A stretch of 64,000 nucleotides of DNA, taken from contig WNKI01000001.1 of the NCBI GenBank assembly GCA_015350385.1, forward strand, positions 10,975,302 through 11,039,301, read 5' to 3'. Source of the DNA: Aculops lycopersici. Taxonomy: Eukaryota; Arthropoda; Arachnida; Trombidiformes; Eriophyidae. Every line of letters begins with the position of its first letter. Position 1 is the stretch's first letter. Under the pieces are notes generated by a model. The model saw nothing but the letters and a program-made list of their open reading frames with translations. It did not search any database and was not told the DNA's origin. A program made the position numbers and the translations under genes. Positions 13,555-26,041 of this stretch are shown here, piece after piece.

Positions 13555-16500
13555 CTATCCAACGTTCGGTTTACTGCAACCTGTTGATGGTAGTGTGAGT
13601 CTGGAACTTGAACACTCAGGAGAGTGAGTGAGTGAGAGAGTTGATAGCAAGAGATACTCGGGTGTTCGGTTCGTCGGTGGGTCACTCTCAAACGGTAGAT
13701 TACCAGGTAGGCGCGTGTTTGTCCGCCACAAACTGTACAATCATCTCACTCATTAGCCATGTCCAGTCGTCTAACTCGCGGTTACTGCTAGCAAACAAAT
13801 TCGCCAACAACTATTATGATCATCGCGCCACCAAGACCATGATAACAGTTGTCACTCTAAGGCGAGTTAGCAACTGAGTTAACCGGTACAAACCAACCAA
13901 GTTCCTGGCCCCGACCACTTGTTGCGTGCCAGCGATTAGTTTGCCGACATCAACGAGCAATTTGTCTGCATCGCCGCCGCCGATTGGATTTGTGAGGTAG
14001 AGGTGACCAACTTAATTGACAAGCAATTGGTGGCCACCGTCAATCGATTGGCCGATCGCTCTCTCGCTCTCTATTGGCTATTAGTTGCCCAGTTTCCTCC
14101 TTCGCCCAGAGCGACAATCAACCGAGCGGAAGTCGGCAAGTCGGGATCAGCTAACAGGTGGAATCGAGGCTGTGGTGGTAACAAGTGGTTGCGGTTGGTT
14201 GTGTAACACGCAGCTGGTGGGGAGATGGATGCGCTCGGTCGCAGTAAAGGGAGTCGAGGGATACGGAGTCAAGCGAGGTAAACTTTACTTAACTTAATGA
14301 ACTTGTCAGTCCAATTAAATCGCCGGCCATCCATTGAATGGTGCAACACATCGTCCTGTCCAGCCGCTCGGATCTCTCAAATTGGCGACTTTGCGCGGCA
14401 ACAAGTTGGCCGACCGATCTGCCAGTCAACAGGTTAGACAGTCGGCGAGGTAATCGAGTGCAAACAAGAGCAACAGCTACCGGCAAGTCGTGATATGAGC
14501 GCGAGCAAAGAGAAACCAAAACAAACTTTGACTGCTAGAGTCAAAAGAGCAAACATTAAAGTCACTCGCTCAGTCTATCAGTCAGTCTCAGGAGATTGAA
14601 CTGCAAATTCCACTCCCGTCTTGATTTGCAGGCCAACCAACAGGCAAACTAAACGTTGCAAGTCAAAACAGAAGTGATTGACTAATTAGCTGGCCTTTTT
14701 CCCTGCCAAACTTTCAGTTAGCCAACAGCATCTCAGTTAGATTGAAACTTGCGGTCTGTGGGTATAAAATTATGCATGCTGTTTCTGTTCGCCTTGCTTG
14801 TTGCGTCAGTCAGTGATACCCACTTGTCGACTGGACGAGTTGGTAATTTGAGGATGCGAAGAAGCTCGCCTCTGCTTGCCAATCGGAAGCGAGAGCAACA
14901 AGAGGCTGTCAGCGGCAACCATTCGAGCCGTAACCACTTGTTGTTGTTGTTGTTGCAGCGAGAGCTTATTCAGCAGTCAATCAATCAGGCGAACCTGCCT
15001 GCTAGAGCTTCCGATGCGACGAGCTTGTCGGCGTGTTGCAGTTTCGCGACTCGCTTAGCCTGCTGAGCGGCTCTCCCGTCGCATTGTATATTTTTAGCAG
15101 GTATTCTCATTTAACAGAGGGATGCCGAGTTATCGTTTCGGAATTCTCTCAAGACTCATGAGCAAACCAAGATAACTACGAAGAGGCTTCTTCTTGTGCA
15201 CTCCAGTACTCCACCTGTTGCCACAGTTAAGGCCTATCCCAAAAATGTACGTCACCATCGAAACCATGGCCTCCTTTTTAGCACCTTGACTTGCTTCCGC
15301 CTCTTGAGTCTTCCCAATCCATCCAGTTTGATCCACTTCAATCGAACGGCAAACCGCTCGAATTTGAAAACAAGTCGACTGCAAACCTACGGGGAAGTAT
15401 CCCAATCTCTAAACGGATAAGCATCGATCGCAAATCCTAGTGGCGAGCTGGTCAACATCACGAGCGCTGATATCGATGATAGTGGCGGCAGCAGCAGCGA
15501 GCTCATTGTTTCATCATTCGCTCTATCCGTCAAGTAAATTGCACTGACCTTGATGTTCGCGCCTTGAAAGCAAGCGAGCTAATCCTATCCATTGGAAGCT
15601 CGGAGGACTTTGAGTTTGCAATGGATGGGCTGAGTTCCTAGCGTGGCGAAGGTCGCAACTGGTTAGCGAGTTGTGACGAGCGAGACGAATTACATCAGAT
15701 CCACTCATCCTCTCTCGCTACGATCCAATAATAATGCTAGTTTCTCCGGCAATTCTTAACGGATTGCTCATCGCGAACAGGTGTGCGTGTGGCCATATAT
15801 CACACTTAGCGGCGCCACTACACAACTGCTGCCAGCCACTTAGTGGTTTAGTGGCCCACCACTAAAAGCTAAAGGTCGGCGCCTGTTGCTGTCAGATTGC
15901 TATTTCCTTTCAACGAGCCCGACGAGTCTCTGGGTCGCTTCCCTTCGCGGTGTCTTGCCATCCGCTTTTGGCATTTGTTCCACTCGCTTCTCACTCCAAG
16001 ACTATGGCATTCCACGGACCCTCTGCAAGAGTGTAGCTCGATTTTATGTCCAAAAGAGTCGTTTGTTTATGCAAATTTCCCATTGGCTAGAGCCGATCGA
16101 TTTGCTCGCTCACTAAAATTGGTTTGCGCGAGTTGCAAATCGCGTATCAAATCGTGGTGCTATTTTATAGCATTCAACATGTGTGTTGGATCCAATTGGA
16201 TTCGTCGTACACTTCACTCCCGAGAATCGTACACATATTTGAGATAGACACACACGTTCTGAATCGTTAAAATCCTTGTTGCTCTCTCTCACTCACTCAC
16301 TTACTTTCTTTCTCTCCCACCGACGAGATTCTAAACTCGGTTCTTGGTTATGATTGATCGCGGGCTTCAGCTCAAGTAGCAAGGTGCGCGGCGACGACTA
16401 CTTGTTGAAAAGTTTAAATTAGGAACAACCACTCTAGTTGCTGCTCGGTGGTTAGTTAGCGCTGGTGTACATAAATTGCCAACTGCTCAAGTGGTAGAGG

Positions 16501-19500
16501 GTCGCGCCATCAAAGTGAGCAAGCGGCAAGCTAGCTAGTCTCTCGTTTGGTTGGTTAAAAACATAGACACTTTTGTGCTCTGCTAATGAGTGTGCGCTCT
16601 CCCACTCTCAGCGAGCCACACAAATCTTGCCGACTCGACTCGAGTCGCGTCAATTTGCTGGCCACTTGAGAATCTTAATTTAAACTCAAAGCTTTAAATC
16701 CAGCTTTTGTCTCTAGCTTACAATTGGAAGCCATCGGATGAGCCCTTTGGTCTTGAAGTTTCTCCAGTTACAAGTTGAAACGATTCAATATCAACACCAG
16801 ACGAGAGACACAATTGATCGGAGCAACAAGTGTTGATTTGATTTCGCGCTTGAGTTGTGAAACTATTGTGTTTCCCGGTCGATTGTTGTTCACGACTCTG
16901 ATTTTGTCTTGATTTTAGTTCCTGATTAGTTTTCGGTTCGTCTTTTCCTTCGTTCAAGTTGAATCTAAACGCTTTTTGGTTGTTGGGTTCGAGGAACAGG
17001 TAGCAGTTTTGTATTTTATATTTAGGGCCAATCGAGCCGTTGATCTGGATTAACCTTGAATCTGCACATAGTTAGCAGGTTGGCTGGCTATCTAACCAAC
17101 TAATGGACCAGTGAGCAGAGGCGACGACAGAATAAAGCGGGAAACTAAAGGCACTCATTCAATCCATTCGAATTTTTAAAGGATTTAGAGACTCAATTCC
17201 AAGTGGATGCCAATTAATTTGAGGGTATCAATTTCAAAAGAAAAAAATCTACTATGAATTCTCTCTAGCTATTTCTCGAGTTTCAAAAGATAGAGTGATT
17301 AGTTTTATCATAAAATGTGCGGCTTTTATTCACTGGCTAGCGAAATGAGCAACAAGTGGCGCCAACGCGTAGGCCTCTCGGCGCTCGTGATGCCCGCGAG
17401 CTACATGTTTTTCAGCTACTCATTTCCTCGCTCACCCGTTATGTTAGAAAAAGAACCTTGCCAACATCCCGCTTCCTCTCAATCTTACCTGTCGTATTAG
17501 CATTGGTTTTTTATTATTATTAGTTGTTTTTCTTGGCCAACTTGTAATATTAGTTTATATAAATCTCAAATATTTGACCAACGAGCTCATATACAATTTA
17601 TCTCTACAATTCATTGTTGGCCTCGCCAAGGCCGGCAAACTAGACACTGATCTCACGATCGAAATATTGAGTTGATTTCACACGATTAAGCGTCGGCTAG
17701 CTTTCGGTTCCTTCGGTTGCTCAGTTTAATTCAGTTGGACAGAATAATTTCTAGCCGGTGGACAGAGATGCTCATGTTACATTGGTATGCTCATGTATCG
17801 ACTTCGATTCTACCATTTAGCCGCAAGTGGCCTGCGGCGCCTCGGGTTATTGCATGTCGTTGGCAAACTGAAGAGTTGGCGAGAGGAGAAAGATAGTTGA
17901 ATAATATCAACAGGTAGCCATGGTGATTAGAGCAACTTCCAACCAAATGAACAATTGGACATTGATGCAACTGATTGCGATAATCTAGAACTAACCAGGA
18001 CAAGTCGTCCGAAGATAGCCCGCAGGATTAGCAAGCAGATAGCAGAGACCATTGCAAACGATGCTCAAAGACTTGAGACGCATGCTAATGAGCACTTGCT
18101 CCATTGAAATCTATGCTACAGTTAGATTTGCACATACTTTATGTTACCTGAGTGAGTGGATGTCCGCTTCCATTGGCTAGCTCTGAAATCTTATCTCCCA
18201 TCTCTCGCCTTTTGTCGTAAGTTTAAGTAACTTGAGCAACTTTCCCCTTCGTTTTCTTTTCAATGAACTCACCTTGTTGCAGCTTATCGTGTCGCCATCT
18301 AACGTCCGCTAATCGCATCTCTTCCAATGAACTTTCGCCATCATCAAAGAATCGTTTACATTAATCACCAACTAACTCAAACTAAATTGCCCACTAATAC
18401 CCTTAATCTCTTCTCTTTCTTCAATCGTCAGGTTGGTTTCTGATCACATCAACGGCAAGTGGCGTCTCAACCGCCACCAATTGCGGCAACAAACAACAAG
18501 CTCGAGGCGAAGGAAGAGTAGCAAGAAGCAAGCCACTTGATACTATCGATCAAGTTTGTCGTTCAGGTGCGCAAATTTTCATCACTCGCGATGAGCTCGT
18601 TGGCCATCAGCTTCCTCAGAAGCTTAGCAATTTGACCAAATTAAATAACAACCAACTGTTAGCCTTACCTTTGGCCATTAATCTGGGTGACTTGGATAAT
18701 CGTAGACAGACTTTGTCGCATGGTCATCATCCTAAGGATTCCTTGCATTCAAGTTTGAACTCAAACTCAAAGAAATCAACCAAAAAAGATAACAACAAAC
18801 AGGATAAGAACAACATTAGTGATATAAAGCAAATCCTAATCGAGCCCGGCCAAGCAATGCGCATTTGTGGCATCTACGAGGATGTCATGCCGCTGATTGA
18901 GCAGAATGCTGGGAAACAGGCTAACAGGAGTCACACAAACTTCTCGAGTAATAATACTAACAAGCAACAAGTGGTCGCGCAAACACCAAGCCAAAGTTTG
19001 TACTATCAGCACCATATGCCAAGAGAGCAACGAGATCAGCAACCAATTCAATCGATTACCTATTATAATCCGCATCATAACCAAGTTTATGCGAGCAATC
19101 AGCATCATCAGTTGGCTAGTATTCCAGGCGCCTACCAGCAGCACCTCCAATCGCCACCTATCACCTCTAGTCACCACACACAGTTTATCAAGCACCAGCA
19201 ACAGGTGGTCGCAGGCGGGCACAAAAAATCATATCATATGACTCAAAAGGGTCCCTACTTAGCGGCAGCACCGCCACTTATCTACTCGGGTGGTCAGCTA
19301 GCTGAATCTGGCAGCCAGAATCAGGAGTTTCACAAACACAAGCACCAACAGCAACAGCAACAGCAACAGCAACCTAAAGTCGCGAAACGATACGCTAGGT
19401 GTGTTTTGTTGAATGACAAAACTCTGCAAGAGGAACTGGATGGTGGAACAGTGAGCGAGCAAGCCAAGGGCGCTAGAAAATCGAATCAACAGGTAGATCA

Positions 19501-22500
19501 GACGAGCAAATCGTCGAATGATAACAATGAGCAGGAGCAAGAAATTGAAGTCTTGCTACCCATTGACACCAGGGGGAGATTTTACCTGTGCGCTACGAGT
19601 GCCACTGTGATCAATGAAACCTACGCCAGCCAAGCGATGAGTTGCTGCCAGCCTCAGGTAACGAGGAGATACGAAAGAAACTCTTCGCATCATTCAGTGG
19701 CCAGAGTTTACAGGTTGAGCCAAATTATTGCCCTGTTGAATTTGAGCAAGCGACTTGCGTTGGCAAATATTGCTCAGCAGGCCAACCAAGACTTGAAGAG
19801 TCCGCAACTTGTTGAGGCGAATTTAAGGCAAACAAAAGGAGCAGCGTCCAGAAGTGGATACAAGCTTCCCATTTATGCTCGTCTAATTATCGGCCCAAGA
19901 CCAGCAAATTTTTCGCCCTCAATGTTTGGCACCAGCTCCACAATGGAGAGCTACTTCCAAGATGAACAAAATGTTGGCGGCCATTTGGTTGACTGTCGCT
20001 TCAACTCGAATCGGCCATTGCACAATGACTCCACAGATGTAAACACTCCAACTGAGGCCAACAAACTCGCTTGCCAGTGCGCGCAAAAACTTTTCAAGGT
20101 CGGCGAGGGTCACGAATCCTATGGTCTGTTTAGTGCCGAGCTGATGATCGAGAAACTTGTCAAGCGAGATGTTCTATTGGCCTGCACCATCAAGAGGAAT
20201 CCAGTGATTCATTTAGATTTCAGCTCAAGTGATCGATTGGATAGTAACTTCGCGTTGCACTGTGATTCATTGAGCGAGCTGAGGGTGGCGAATGGCAAGA
20301 ACCGGAAGTTACAGAAAACAGTTGGCTATCAGCTATCAAAGCAAATGGTTGCCTTTCGAGAATCGGATTTGAATGCTAACAGTTCAGGTAAATCGCTAAG
20401 CAAGGGATCGTCGTCTTTTAGCAAATTGAAGGCTTGCCGAAGTTTGATAAGTTTAAATGGCCGCCGGAATGCAAAGAAACGACCAACTATTCCTAGCTCA
20501 ATGATGACCGACGACTTGGGTCGCCAGTTTGACTATTTTGAAGGCAAAACACTAGGCGGCGCCACTGGCGGCCTCATAAACTCAACGGTGAATCCTGGTA
20601 ACAATACTGATCCAAGTGAGAGAAACTCGCAAATAATAATGAAAAACGACATTATCTTTGTGGAATTCGATTGCAATGATCAACAGCTAAATTTTGTTAG
20701 AACCTTTGTGGAGTCCTCCATTCCCACAGCATCTATTCCGGATTTAGTGTTGAACCGCATGGAGTATTGTCAAAGGAATTCACGGGATTGGGAGCGACAG
20801 TTGAAGTTATCATACGAAACACTGAGTCGAGATTTTGACTTGTGCCAGCAGCAAATGATGATGGCTAATCAAAAGAGCAACCACCTGTTACCTGGTCAAC
20901 TGGCAACGGAAATTGGTGATCTACGCTGTCGATCCCAGTTAATCATGTCGCCGTCTGTGCCAATCAATCAGTATGTTAACGATGAGAAGCGACTCAACTC
21001 GCTAGACCATCAGAATCTAATTGATTACGTATTCATGGCTCAAATGCAACAACAACAACAACAAGCCTCTAGATCGATGCTAGACTCGTCAAAGACACAC
21101 ACAAGTGAGACCATGGAAATGAAGCATATCTCAGGTTTGAGGCAGCAGCAGAAGCAGCAGCAAGAGCAAGCCACAACAACAACTAGATCAATCGACTCAA
21201 CTTCGGCAAGCTCGTCGTCGAGATCCTCGTCGGGCGTCTCGTCGGCGGGTGAGCGTTTAGCTGGGGGTAGCAATGTTGATGAAAACAATGGCAACTCCAG
21301 CGGCAAACGCCAAGGCGTCGCGAGTCACTCAATGGATCAATTAAACAACACAGAAATCTCAACCTCCCTCACAACCACAACAACATCCACTAGCTCGTCT
21401 TCGGTTTCGGGGACACGGCGACGATGCACAATGGTTTCCGGCGGCGCTGCCGCCAACGCAAATTCCTACCAACAGCACAGCGAGTCGCTTGGAGCACTGA
21501 ATGAGATGCCAACCATGGTCAACAATAGAAAATCTGTGTCCATAGAATCGGAGGTGAATGTTGTGCAACATAAAGTGGCGCAGAGTTCAGGTTCAGTCGG
21601 CGAGACCAACGGCGGCGAGACTATACCTGAGGCTAGTAGACAGACAGTAGAGCAACAGCCACCCAGCCGCCTACTCCGATTGGTGCACAAGATTTTGCCA
21701 CCATTCAATAGACAACTGTTGGCTAACATCAACAACTGTAATAACAGTGGCAGTGGTGCGAATAGTGGCGCCGGCGGCAATGTCAGTGGCGGTGGCGACC
21801 AACAGGTGGTGGCTACTACAAGTCCGTCTACCAGCAACGGCGGCGGTTTACAGGCAAACGCGAGGCAACAAGTGCCACTGGCCAAGCCGACGGAGGATAG
21901 ACAGAGGAGGCTAATGGACGAGCTCAGTGTAAGACTCAATTCGTCGACTTCTGTCTGCTCGTCTGTTGCAAAAACTTCTCAGCAACAGCAACAAGATGGT
22001 GGCGGCGGCGGCGACCACTTGTTGTTGCGGGCACGACCCATGGCAGACAACAAGCAGCAGGTAGTGGTGGCAAAGTCGAGCGGAGCAAAGGAAGCGAATC
22101 GAATACAACAGGAGCAGCAACAAGTGGGCGCCGCGCAGGTAGAGACAAAGACGCAACAGCAACAACAGCAACCAGACTCGACCTTGATGAACGCGCAAAA
22201 GATCCATAGGAAACTCATGAGAAGTTTTAGCGCGCGCCACCTGTTGCCGGAGGAGTCGGACTTTGGCGCGGTTGCCGGCGAGAATGTGATAAACTTTAAG
22301 CCATCGGTTTTCTCAGATTCACGCAGAAATGGTGAAGAATTTTGGGATCAAAACGGAGAAGTTGGAGAGGAGGGGGAGGGGGAGGAAGAGGATGACGCAG
22401 GTAGCCACCTGTACGAGAGCCTCGAGCGACTGAACGAGGCGAGACTTCGACAAACTGCTCCTTCCACCAATACAACTCAAGCGCCACCAAAAGTCACCTG

Positions 22501-24547
22501 CGACTTTGATTTGAGCTCGTCTAGCTCTAGTAGTAGGAGTAGCGATAGCAGCGGCAGAGGCAGACAAATAGAGCCGCGGAATGATACAATAACAAGTGGG
22601 AAGGCGCGAAAGCCTGTGGGCTTGTCGTCGCACCTAAAGCCAGCCTCTTGCCGAGAGCAACAAGTTGTCGGCAAGCCTGGCGAGTTGCATACGGGAAAAG
22701 TGGTTCGTTCAGATTTTGGCAAAGGATTTAGCTCTAGAATGCTACTGCTCGCCCAGCAGCGTGGCCAGCCTAAAAATTCGACCAGCCAACAAGTTGTTGG
22801 CCAGGTAACAGGAGCAGCTGAGAAACAAGCCAACAACATGAACCTCGGCAACAAGCGACGAATTGGGCGCAAGTTGAACACCATGATTAGTTTGGGCAGG
22901 TCGATGGAGTTTTTGGTGAACCCAGTGATGTCGGCGGCAAGTGGCCATTGGGACTACGGTAGAGGCGAAATGTCGACGGACAAAAGCAATTTGGCCACCG
23001 AAATTGGCAACGCCAAGTCGGACGACAAACGGAAAGCTCGTGGGCGTCACTTGGGCGGCTTTAGTGCTGGTGGCAAGCAAATTGAATTAGAAAATAGTTC
23101 ATCTATCGTAGGGAAGGGAGCGACGATAAATTCCTATCATCATTATAATCAGCAGCAACCTCATCGGAACCATCGACAGTCGCGAGCTGAAATGAAAACT
23201 ATTCGATATAATGTCGACAACGGAAGAGACTACAACGACGACGACGACGACGACTATGAAGATGGAGACGACTGCTGGTGGTTAGAGGAAAACGAAAATT
23301 TTGACCATGGAAGACGCGTCACTGATATAGAGAAACGTAGACGCCACGTTAAGAGTGGAAATGCCGCAGGCCATTTGTCGGTGGCCAGTCAAGTGGTCGA
23401 TAGTTACGCCATGGAGCCAGTGAGCATCGAGGCTAGTTACGATGATTTCATGTCGCTGATGGCAGGGGGAGAGGAATATGAGTTGGATCATCATGAATCG
23501 ACTAATAATCATGCGACCAATAATCTCAATGGGAATCGACAATCTATTAGTGCCGGCCGCTCGTCCAGATCGTGCAGTGAACTCTCGTTTCGAGCGCCAA
23601 GCGGAAGTGGCGAGCACGAAATGGAGGAAATCAGCGGTGTCGAGTTGCGCTCGTTGCGTAGGCTACCTGCAGCGAGTGGCTCGGATGACAGCGACAATGG
23701 TGAGGATGAAATTTATGTCAACTTGGCCCACAATAATAACATAAACAGTAACTGTAACAATGATAAAAATAACTCATTGCGGTCACCAAGTTTGTCGAGC
23801 TCAAGTCAAGACAACCGACCGGAGCAGCGGCAACAGGACCGACCCAAAAAGGCGAGCCGAATGGAGAGGAAGTTGGCCAAGTTGCGCGGCGAGAGAAGCA
23901 GGCAGGCGACGCACTCGATGGCTGCCACCGTCGACACTCTTGACACTGGAAGCGGAAGTGACTCGGCCGAGCGAGAGCCGCGGTCGCTAAATAACTTGCC
24001 TGCAGTTCGGTGCTGGCAAGCTAGTCACAGGAGGAGCGAAAGTTCATTGGCGATCGGCCAAGAGGAACAGGGAAGCAATAAAGGGAGTAGGAAACAGCAG
24101 CGGGTGCTGGCGGCCTCACTTGTCGGGCACCAAGTGTGGGCGCCGCTAGGCGGCGCTGGCAACCACAATGCCAACGGCGAGCGCAATCGGCGAAATAGAG
24201 ACACCAACTCTTTCTCAAACTCAAATGGCTGCGGCGACGACGAGTTGAGTTCGACGCCATCGTTGGTGGAGGTGGTCGAGTCGGTTGCGGCCAACTTGTC
24301 GCCTGGAGCAACATCGCCGAGTCAGTTGCATTGCAACGCTGGCCACGTTCGTGATGACATCGCAATCGGAGTTGGAAGCTCGCATATAGTAGCAGAGGAA
24401 ACCGCAGCGACAGCCACAACTACAACTACAGCCACAGCCACAGCCACAGCCACAGCCACAGCCACAGCTACAGCCAAAGGTCCGGTTGTTGGCCGGCGGC
24501 AGCAGCAGGCGAAGCAGGAGCTCGAGTTGGAGTTGGAGTTGGAGTAG
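9777..24547 (+). CDS. Very large CABIT-domain protein, serrano/GAREM-like
   Basis: Two exons, 9777-10632 and 18432-24547, join within a Gly codon (donor GTAAGT, acceptor CAG) to 2323 codons. An in-frame TAA at 9768 precedes the ATG. The CABIT fold is recognisable in pieces: LSAREFLKRFHLPQLVRI (about 5-22), SLEQPFLLYKAHRKLEACAY then YLPHDYPGWFLI crossing the splice (about 242-290), PGQAMRICGIYEDVMPL (about 424), KRYARCVLLND (about 603), VLLPIDTRGRFYLC (about 659) and KLPIYARLIIG (about 761). CABIT proteins include fly Serrano, a planar-polarity and tracheal protein, and vertebrate GAREM and THEMIS, which are GRB2-linked adaptors. Large Q/H/N insertions, including poly-His at 191-201, split the domain. 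The remaining 1500 residues are low complexity. An EIYVNL motif (Tyr about 2047) fits a GRB2 SH2 site. The protein ends in an ELELELELE tract with TAG. Orthology to serrano is likely but not proven. Confidence 0.83.
10348..10377 (+). repeat. (CAT)n coding microsatellite (poly-His)
   Basis: A run of CAT codons inside exon 1 of the CABIT gene encodes eleven consecutive histidines after a short poly-Gln run. The repeat is pure at DNA level, which suggests slippage rather than selection for the codon. Confidence 0.9.
10896..10920 (+). repeat. (GACCAA)n hexamer array
   Basis: Four tandem GACCAA units. The same hexamer appears on the opposite strand at 31223-31243 as TCTTGG/TTGGTC. Confidence 0.85.
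13206..13223. repeat. 18-bp perfect palindrome built from the dispersed motif GGCAAGCTAG
   Basis: TGGCAAGCTAGCTTGCCA reads identically on both strands. It is two overlapping copies of the dispersed motif GGCAAGCTAG in opposite orientation. It lies in the intron of the CABIT gene. Confidence 0.9.
13521..13551 (+). repeat. (CT)n microsatellite
   Basis: About fifteen uninterrupted CT units in the intron of the CABIT gene. Tracts of this kind can act as GAGA-factor sites on the opposite strand in arthropods, but nothing here shows binding. Confidence 0.9.
24407..24475 (+). repeat. Coding hexamer array (ACAGCC) giving an Ala-Thr tract
   Basis: Tandem ACAGCC-type hexamers in the last part of the CABIT reading frame encode alternating Ala and Thr. 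A GTTGGA hexamer array follows at 24518-24546 and encodes the Glu-Leu tail. Confidence 0.85.
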
Positions 24548-24823
24548 GAGTTAGAGTCGGGCGAGCAAGCGGCCAGCGGTCATGGCAACGGCGGCCAGGT
24601 GAGCGGCAGCGGCCAAGCTGCCGACAATGCGAGCAACTCAACTACAGGCAACCAAATTTGACTGGACAGTGGCCAGAAGCTTGGGCACGATTTACAGGTG
24701 GTCGGCTGGCCACTTACACTGAGCGAGGACTGTGCGACTAGCTGCCGGCGGCCAAGTCGAAGCCGCGTTTAGCTAGCCAGTAGTTTAATCCGCTGTGGCG
24801 AGCTTTGCAGGTTTCGTTTCGTG

Positions 24824-24992
24824 AAAATAGAAATAGAAGTAGAAGTCGAAATAGAAATAGAAATAGAAATAGAAATAGAAATAGAAATAGAAATAGAAAT
24901 AGAAATAGAAATAGAAATAGAAATAGAAATAGAAATAGAAATAGAAATAGAAATAGAAATAGAAATAGAAATAGAAATAGAAATAGAAATAG
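24824..24992 (+). repeat. (GAAATA)n hexamer array
   Basis: More than 25 nearly perfect GAAATA units, with a few GAAGTA or GAAGTC variants at the left edge. It starts about 280 bp after the CABIT stop codon. The reverse-complement hexamer TATTTC recurs in the mixed array at 27435-27530. Confidence 0.95.
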
Positions 24993-26021
24993 GAATTGAA
25001 ATGAAGAAGAAAGAGAATAAAGTTTCGCCGCTCTCAAGCTCGCGGGCGGCCATCGAACAAGAGCGCGCCGCTTGCAAACAGGTGGCGCTTTCTGTTTTGG
25101 TCATCAAGTCCAATGTAACACACAGAACACAGCTTACAGTTGCTCCCACAAATCAACAATGCACATTCTTCCTCTCCTCCTTATCTATTGTAGTCGTCGT
25201 AGTTTGCGGCCACGGCGGCGGCGACAACGGCGTTTGCGTCACTTGATGTCGCGCTGCTCTTTCTTTCTTCCCCTCTCTCTCTTTCTTCTCCTCTCCTTCA
25301 CATTGACTTCCACTGCGTCAGAGTCTCTCTTGGCCGGCGGCGAGTCTGTCGGTGACAATGGAATTGTTATTCGCGCCGCGCGCCTATAGCTCCAGTCGCG
25401 GTGCTCAAGTCGACGACTGGCTTCCGGTTGCTCTTAGCGGCGCGACTTGCTCGCTCACTGGCTTAAGTAGTAGGAGGGATGACGATCAAACGATCAAGTT
25501 GTCGTCGTGGTCGTGGCGGCGGCGGCGGCTAGTTGGCCTAGAGCTGCGTCGCGGGCGAGCAAAATAAGGCAAGTGGTGGGGGCCAGAAAGTGGATAGAGT
25601 AGAGTGAGGAGAAATCTGTTTTCCCTCCATCCATTCATTTTTCCCCGGTTAGTTTGGCTTTTGCTAGTTGGGGTCGCGACTTGCGATCTGCCATTTTGCT
25701 GGCTCGCTTGCAACTGCAGACTGGAGTCACCAAAGAGCAAAGAGCACGGAGCCAGAGGATAACTGATGGCCAGAGAAACTGGCAAAATGTAGGAAGCCAC
25801 ACTGTTTACTGATTTCATGGTCCGCTCTTAGTGGTCCGCTAATACTAAGAGTTGGTGGCAATGGAAAATAGTATCAGTAGTGGTGTGACACAAGCGAGGC
25901 GAGCAACAGCGAGTGCGGATAGCAAAGAGTCACCCTGAGCACATTTATCACAGTTAAAGTGGCACGCAAAAGTCGCCGCGGTGGTTTATACTCTCCACTA
26001 TAGTAACTCTCTGCGGCTCTC

Positions 26022-26041
26022 ACTCGCTCGCTCGCTCGCTC
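26022..26041 (+). repeat. (CTCG)n tetranucleotide repeat
   Basis: About five CTCG units. An alternating purine-pyrimidine (AC)n/(GC)n tract follows nearby at about 26200-26222. Confidence 0.8.

Larger units (their letters stand above)
10633..18431 (+). other. 7.8-kb intron of the CABIT gene
   Basis: The donor GTAAGT at 10633 and the acceptor TTCAATCGTCAG ending at 18431 keep the frame. I see no additional exon or nested gene. Contents are a GACCAA hexamer array at 10896-10920, a (CT)n tract at 13521-13551, an 18-bp perfect palindrome at 13206-13223, and six exact copies of CAACARGTGG or its complement (11478, 12078, 13915, 14934, 15212, 17350). The density of short motifs could reflect regulatory DNA, but no specific enhancer is identifiable. 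Confidence 0.7.

Noticed and set aside
21466..22240. Several 100-157-codon minus-strand frames opposite the CABIT exon
   Set aside because: They are shadows of a long open exon whose plus frame contains the CABIT motifs and is intact for about 6 kb.
24821..25246. Long Glu-Ile reading frame and its opposite Phe-Leu and Ser-Ile frames
   Set aside because: They are produced by the GAAATA hexamer array; no unique sequence of gene quality is attached.
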